Source: Rotaria sordida
Taxonomy: Eukaryota > Rotifera > Eurotatoria > Philodinida > Philodinidae
Direction: 5' to 3'
DNA: 64,000 nucleotides
Assembly (NCBI GenBank): GCA_905250125.1
Contig: CAJNOL010000248.1
Coordinates: forward strand, 62,001 to 126,000
Below are positions 60,101 through 64,000 of this stretch, in pieces. Position numbers and translations under genes: made by a program. The notes below the pieces were generated by a model. That model was given only the letters and a program-made list of their open reading frames with translations. It made no database searches and was not told the DNA's origin. Position 1 is the stretch's first letter. Each line of letters opens with the position of its first letter.

Positions 60101-62713
60101 GAACGTAAATAAGTCTTCAGTAATTTGAGGACAGAGAATGTTTGTTCTATAGTTACTGTTGTCATTAGTAGAATTGTACAGATTTTCAATAAAACTTTCA
60201 TGTTTGGGTAAAACGCTTCAGGAAAAGCAGCATAGGTATCAATTATTGTATCTGGTAAAAATATTTGTTGTTTACGTTTCATTTTGATTGTAGTTATATT
60301 GCTAGTTCTCTTTCTCGTAGAGAAGAGTCTAGCAAGAATAAATTGTTTGCTTGCTTGTGTGTTCGCACTTCACTAATTGGTCCAAGAATAATGTGAAAAC
60401 AAAAGGAATTAGTTTCCATAAAACTTGACCAAAGGTAATTAAGGGTGTGGAACGCGAATCCGAGAGCAGTTTTAATTAATTAATTATTAATTACTAATTA
60501 ACTGATTAATAATGATTAATGTTTTTTAAAAAACTTGATGCAAGGTGATTGAATGTGGAGAATCCGAATCCGAGATCAGTTTTAATTAATTAATTATTAA
60601 CTAATTGTTAATTATTTATGTTTTTCAAAAACTTGACCAAAGGTAGTTAAGGGCGAGGAAGCCGAGGTCAGCCGCACTTTTCTTTTATGACTATTTTTAC
60701 AAATTTTTTTGTCTAGAAAAATTGATCAAAGGCTATTGAAGGTAAAAAATCGGAATCTATGATTAGTTTCTGTTAACACTATAGCAAGAATAACAAATAG
60801 TAAAATTTATGAAGTATTTCTTATAAATGAAAGTGTCTAGAGCTGAGATATCGGCAATAGTTAAATGTGTAAATAGGTATCATGTGTAGAAATAGATGGT
60901 TGCGGGTGCTAGAACGTAATAATTGGTAGTTGTCGTTCTCAAGAGAAACTTCAAGTGAAAACCATCTACTTGGCAACAAGGCTCGACGTGGGTGTGAATA
61001 ATGAGAACATCTGCAGCCACATCCTAGTTTGCTGAGAGATCAGAAACAGCATTTCTACGAGAAAGAGCTGAGCGAGTCCGCAGACGAGCGTAACTTTTTG
61101 AAGATTGTAATTGTGTAATCCTTTCATCGTTTTTCTTTTCTCTTTAATTGTAAATTTGTGCATACATAGTTTATTGTACCTTCCTATAGTCATTTCCTGA
61201 TGATGACAATTGATAATTGTTGAGAGTTCGAAATAAAAATAATAATTTTCATTGAAAATTTACAATGCTTCTTCTTGCAGTGCTTTACTCGATAATAAAT
61301 CATATTTTTTCGAAGACATCCAAAAGTAACATTAAAGAAGGCAGTTCTAAAAATTTAATTTCTATGGCATATGTTTTACGTATTTCGATCAATATGTATT
61401 GAAGAGATTAGATCTTTCTAAGAAAGTATTCAAAGCTATAGATCAAACAATTAGACAAATCTTTTTTAATCGAGATTTTATCTTGATTGTATTTTGAACA
61501 TTGTAACTTTTTGTTTGTTATAGCTTAATTTTGAAGTATCTTGGAATAAAGCGTCGACGAATGGTAGTTATGACTAATGCCGTTTTTTGCACCTGTCGCT
61601 ATTACTCACCCGAGAACTTTATTAAACATTTCAAATCGTATTTTAACGATCAAAACTGATATTTGGTTAATTTTTTGTATTGCAAGATATTATTTCTTGA
61701 GTTTAAACATTAGAGAAACATTTTAAAAGTTTTCGCCATCACTTCTATTCTTAGGAGAGTGACGATCGCCGGATCGCCAAAATGGTGGATCCGCCACTGG
61801 GTCTCTATAGTAGTCCTATCAAAAGTTATTCAAAAAAAAACAATGAAGCACATTATATTTTGAAATGAATAATAGTGATCCTGTAAGATCATTACAATTG
61901 CATTGATTAGAAATGTCGATTTGACATTCAATGAAACAGAGCTGAGCATCTTCATGGCAACGAATACTTGGGGACGTCACTGTCAATAGGAAAAAGAATT
62001 GATAGTGCCGTCCCCTAGTACTCGTTGCCATGAAGATGCCCAGCTCTACTTTGAATAAAGGCGTTTCTTGAGCTATGAACAAAGAAATAATCCAGAGATT
62101 GTTGTAGATATTTAAGAAGACAGTTATCCAGTATTTTCAATTTGTATACATACTCTAGCATTACGTCGTAAAGTCATACATAATTTTTTAATATCTTCTT
62201 GTGTTGGGTCAAGACTTGATTTATATCGTGCTTTAGATTGCCATCGTTCATATTGACGTTGTAATTCAGCAGCTATAGTTTCAAGGGCTCGTCGAGGTGT
62301 CATAGAAAATGGATCTCAAAAAAAGAAAAAAGAATTAAATAATATTCTATAAAATTTCTAAGAACAACTATTTACCAATCCAACATTCAAGTTTTGAACA
62401 TGGGCTTGTTTTTGTTACATCTGGTGGATCAACACCTATGTGAAGACACATAACCAATGCAACACTAACTGTTTTCATCTATTTAGAAAGAATAATAATA
62501 AAAACAAAAATGCATAGAAATCAATTGAATTTGTTTTTTTTTTTTTTGTGTTTTTGATTATCATACTCGATCACGTAATCGCCATTCAACTTCAACTGAA
62601 TCAGGAACATTTAAATTTTCATGGTGATGAGCTGTTTGAAATGCTAATGGATTTTTCCAATCTTCGAGTTTTTCAAGTTCACTAGCAGGTGTTACATAAA
62701 ATGTATCACACAT
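51811..62713 (-). CDS. RPTOR: raptor, regulatory-associated protein of mTOR
   Basis: Nine minus-strand exons, 62567-62713, 62376-62478, 62154-62314, 57668-58422, 56210-56429, 55951-56145, 55758-55898, 53607-54590 and 51811-52659, give 1184 residues (human 1335). The raptor N-terminal caspase-like domain is clear: [20 protein letters not shown] (about 142), [11 protein letters not shown] (about 190), [37 protein letters not shown] and [24 protein letters not shown]/armadillo repeats follow (about 390-800) and WD40 repeats to the C-terminus ([33 protein letters not shown]). Raptor recruits substrates carrying TOS motifs to mTORC1 and senses nutrients on lysosomes. The shorter length comes mainly from a reduced linker between HEAT and WD40 regions, which contains a threonine run. 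Introns 3, 7 and 8 contain foldback elements. Confidence 0.97.
52900..53250. mobile_element. foldback repeat in raptor intron 8
   Basis: ATCGAAGTATGAAAGTTTAC and TGTCCTAAAAATTTCA on the left pair with TTTGAAATTTTTAGGATATT and TTTCATACTTCGATAG on the right, around a centre near 53075. A partial relative (AATCGAACTACAAAATTTCA) occurs at 57300, in intron 4. Confidence 0.7.
54129..54183. repeat. (GTT)n microsatellite encoding a Thr run in raptor
   Basis: A GTT trinucleotide run on the plus strand, read as ACA/ACG threonine codons on the minus strand, at about residues 710-728 between the HEAT and WD40 regions. Likely variable in length. Confidence 0.8.
54895..55430. mobile_element. foldback MITE in raptor intron 7
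   Basis: ATTCAAATAGTAGTTT on the left and AAACTACTATTTGGT on the right are inverted. Inner words TTTCATCGATGAGCGATGAG, GAAACCAAGCATGGGAACTT and AAAAAGTTATAAGC each recur inverted around a centre near 55165. No frame. Confidence 0.75.
55490..55740. repeat. short tandem-like duplication in raptor intron 7
   Basis: TATAATGTTCAGTATCTGCG at about 55493 and TATAATGTAGAGTGTCTGTG at about 55627 begin two diverged copies of a ~134-bp unit containing GTCTGT words. Weak. Confidence 0.35.
56440..57570. other. raptor intron 4, mostly without structure
   Basis: Intron sequence containing an old copy of the GGACTCC/TCGAGTTCAAAAATTT dispersed repeat near 57335-57420 and a fragment of the intron 8 foldback at about 57245-57330. 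Otherwise featureless. Confidence 0.4.
59956..60282 (-). pseudogene. hAT transposase C-terminal remnant
   Basis: 108 codons. The segment [20 protein letters not shown] followed by [13 protein letters not shown] is the conserved hATC dimerisation motif (usually ERSFSxLRRLKTxLRSTM...RLxGLALLxIHRD). The DDE/D catalytic core and zinc finger are absent, so the protein could not catalyse transposition. It ends in frame at a stop within the element. Confidence 0.75.
60420..60740. repeat. ~90-110 bp tandem repeat within the hAT element
   Basis: AAACTTGACCAAAGGTAATT recurs in diverged form at about 60420, 60531, 60629 and 60717, with TTTTAATTAATTAATTATTA between copies. Confidence 0.6.
61935..62047. 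repeat. 50-bp-arm hairpin in raptor intron 3
   Basis: AGAGCTGAGCATCTTCATGG with CGTTGCCATGAAGATGC downstream forms near-perfect arms of about 50 bp around a short A-rich loop near 61990. It lies about 110 bp from raptor exon 3. Confidence 0.75.
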
Positions 62714-62972
62714 ATTTAAATCTAAAGTAGTAGTTGTTCTATTTTCAAAGAAAGTTTATCGATTGAATTCGTATTATGGCTTGTTAATAATGATGATGAT
62801 AATAATGAACGAAGATTGTACAAATAAGAAATTATCATAATAATTAATCTAAAGTTACATTTTTTTTTCTCTAACTAGAGTTTTTTTTTTCTTTTTTGTT
62901 AATATTAATACAAGACAAAAAAAAGAAGATTAACAAACAAATAAATCAAAAAAAAGAAAATATAATAATATT
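62714..62972. other. MZT2-RPTOR intergenic spacer
   Basis: 259 bp between the MZT2 stop and the raptor start. On the minus strand a TACTACTTTAG acceptor-like site lies 8 nt before the raptor ATG at 62713. Confidence 0.5.
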
Positions 62973-63167
62973 TTAAGATGATGTTGATGTTAATCCTTGT
63001 TTTGCTAAGACTTTTAATACTTGAATAATAGCTTCTGGTTTAATATTTAATTTGAGTAATTCAAGAATTATTTTAAACATACGTTCGTCAATTATTATAT
63101 TCGATAGACGAACTAATTCAAATAATTGACTTTCATCCAATTTTAAAGGTGTAAAATCATTCGACAT
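62973..63167 (-). CDS. MZT2: MOZART2-like gamma-tubulin complex protein
   Basis: 64 codons. The core QLFELVRLSNIIIDERMFKI followed by ILELLKLNIKPEAIIQVLKV matches the MOZART2 motif (ELYELA...IDPDVFKILVDLLKLNVAPLAVFQML). MZT2 binds N-terminal regions of gamma-tubulin complex proteins and aids microtubule nucleation at centrosomes. The protein keeps the helical module and lacks the long disordered C-terminus of the human protein (158 residues). The ATG at 63167 is preceded directly by GTCTTTCAG, a strong acceptor, so either a 5' UTR intron or spliced-leader addition is likely. Raptor follows 259 bp downstream on the same strand. Confidence 0.75.
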   Translation of the reverse strand: MSNDFTPLKLDESQLFELVRLSNIIIDERMFKIILELLKLNIKPEAIIQVLKVLAKQGLTSTSS

Positions 63168-63379
63168 CTGAAAGACAAACAAACAAACAAATACATATAC
63201 ATAAATTCATGAATAATAATTTTATCTAATATAAACTATTTCTCCATAACGTTGAACTTTAAAAAATAAAAAAGAACACAAAGTTAAGATATTTTCTTAG
63301 TGAAAATATCTTAGGAAGCCAGCTTGAAAATCTATCATTCTAGCGGAATAGTTATTGATTTAGTACATCCCTGCATACA

Positions 63380-63960
63380 TATGGGCAATCATGACTTTTT
63401 GAGCTTACGGGAGGAGGCGTTCAACTATTCAATCATTTTTAAGTCGAAACTATCTGCATCAATCAGCTATAAATACACAGAAAAGAACACAAGGTATTAG
63501 TTTATTGCTGCAGAGATACTTCATTTCGATAGTATGTTTAAATATCATAGTCCTTCTCAAAAACATTGGTTTTCAAACTTTTTTCATAGAGACCAACTTT
63601 AACGAAAGCAGTTTATTATGTAAGTTTCAAATCGTTTCATTGTTCCTATGTTAAGATACAGCTATAGTAAAAATGTACCTTTTACATTGCTCATACACTG
63701 ACAGATTCCATGCTCTTATTTCAAGATACGACCAAACCAAAAGATCTGAAACTTTTACAATAAACTATTCTCGTTAAAGTCTGTCTCTATAAATAAAATT
63801 CGAAAATCAGTGTTCTTGATGGATACTATGGCATTGGTCTAAGAGTTCGGTTAAGATGTAGTAATAACCTAAGGGTCCAAACTGGTCTAGACTCAAAAGT
63901 GATTAATAAATTACAGGCTAACTTTGTTCGGTTAAATTCATAAAAATCCAATTTCTTTAA
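63380..63960. mobile_element. diverged foldback MITE, copy 3
   Basis: Shares AGATACAGCTATAGTAAAA, GATCTGAAACTTTTACAATA and AAACTATTCTCGTTAA with the elements at 4966 and 48811, in the same order, but with degraded termini. The window ends just after it. Confidence 0.6.
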
Positions 63961-64000
63961 TTATTCAAACTCAGAAGATCTGCTAAGATCGAATGAATGA

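Larger units (their letters stand above)
59784..61799 (-). mobile_element. decayed ~2-kb hAT transposon
   Basis: Left terminus CAGGAGTGGATCCAGGATTT and right terminus, read inward, CAGTGGCGGATCCACCATTT are hAT-style terminal inverted repeats. A minus-strand frame at 59956-60282 encodes the C-terminal dimerisation region of a hAT transposase; the rest of the transposase is not recoverable as a long frame. The flanking 8-mers do not match, so the target duplication has decayed or the ends were rearranged. Confidence 0.7.
59125..61868. mobile_element. foldback element in raptor intron 3, split by a hAT insertion
   Basis: The left end ATTTCAAAATATAATGTGCT through AATAACTTTTGATAGGA is the inverted complement of the right end (61806-61866). 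The interior 59170-59760 is the same palindromic sequence as in tektin intron 5 (words CTGAGTTGAATAGTGATATT and TTTCAGAAATATTGAGATAA). The right arm is separated by about 2 kb of hAT sequence (59784-61799). Confidence 0.75.

Noticed and set aside
61819..62082. 87-residue minus-strand frame
   Set aside because: Spans the foldback terminus and the 61935-62047 hairpin; no coding evidence.

Overview
This window is animal nuclear DNA, AT-rich (roughly 70 percent A+T by eye) with many short GT-AG introns. It most likely comes from a bdelloid rotifer, perhaps of the Rotaria type. The support is a giant ADP-ribosyltransferase/TPR protein of a kind expanded in bdelloids, a fungal/bacterial-type feruloyl esterase among mobile elements, interstitial runs of CCCACA (complement of the telomere unit TGTGGG reported for bdelloids), and many non-autonomous DNA transposons. 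The genus is inference. A 100-N scaffold gap lies at 27192-27291.

Layout. Positions 1-10.2 kb are a repeat-dense accessory region: a hAT-type MITE nested in a foldback element, two decayed reading frames, a ~162-bp satellite, telomere-like tracts, a 620-bp foldback MITE and a three-exon feruloyl esterase gene. A 6.5-kb segment (3651-10139), including the esterase, is bounded by short inverted repeats and a near-perfect 8-bp flanking duplication. Next is a 1611-codon ART/TPR gene (10282-15117, minus), then a gene-poor stretch with a cysteine-rich open frame, a foldback element and a piggyBac-like MITE.

From 21 kb the window holds conserved animal genes, assembled here exon by exon with consistent splice phases: tektin-4-like (21078-23949, +), an APP1-type phosphatidate phosphatase (29293-31751, -), TMEM65 (33137-34363, +), SDHAF2 (34534-34965, +), POC5 (37812-40418, -), mitochondrial ribosomal protein L4 (40537-41880, -), a TP53I11-like membrane protein (47572-48455, +), raptor of mTORC1 (51811-62713, -) and a MOZART2-like gamma-tubulin partner (62973-63167, -).

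Themes. Three same-strand pairs (TMEM65/SDHAF2, MRPL4/POC5, MZT2/RPTOR) are separated by only 118-259 bp, and the downstream gene has an acceptor-like site just before its ATG. That fits, but does not prove, spliced-leader trans-splicing of operon-like units. Cilium/centrosome functions recur (tektin, POC5, MZT2), as do mitochondrial ones (SDHAF2, MRPL4, TMEM65), but no pathway clustering is claimed. Foldback DNA elements have repeatedly landed in introns (tektin intron 5, raptor introns 3, 7 and 8) and spare the coding exons. No tRNA, rRNA or CRISPR array was recognised.
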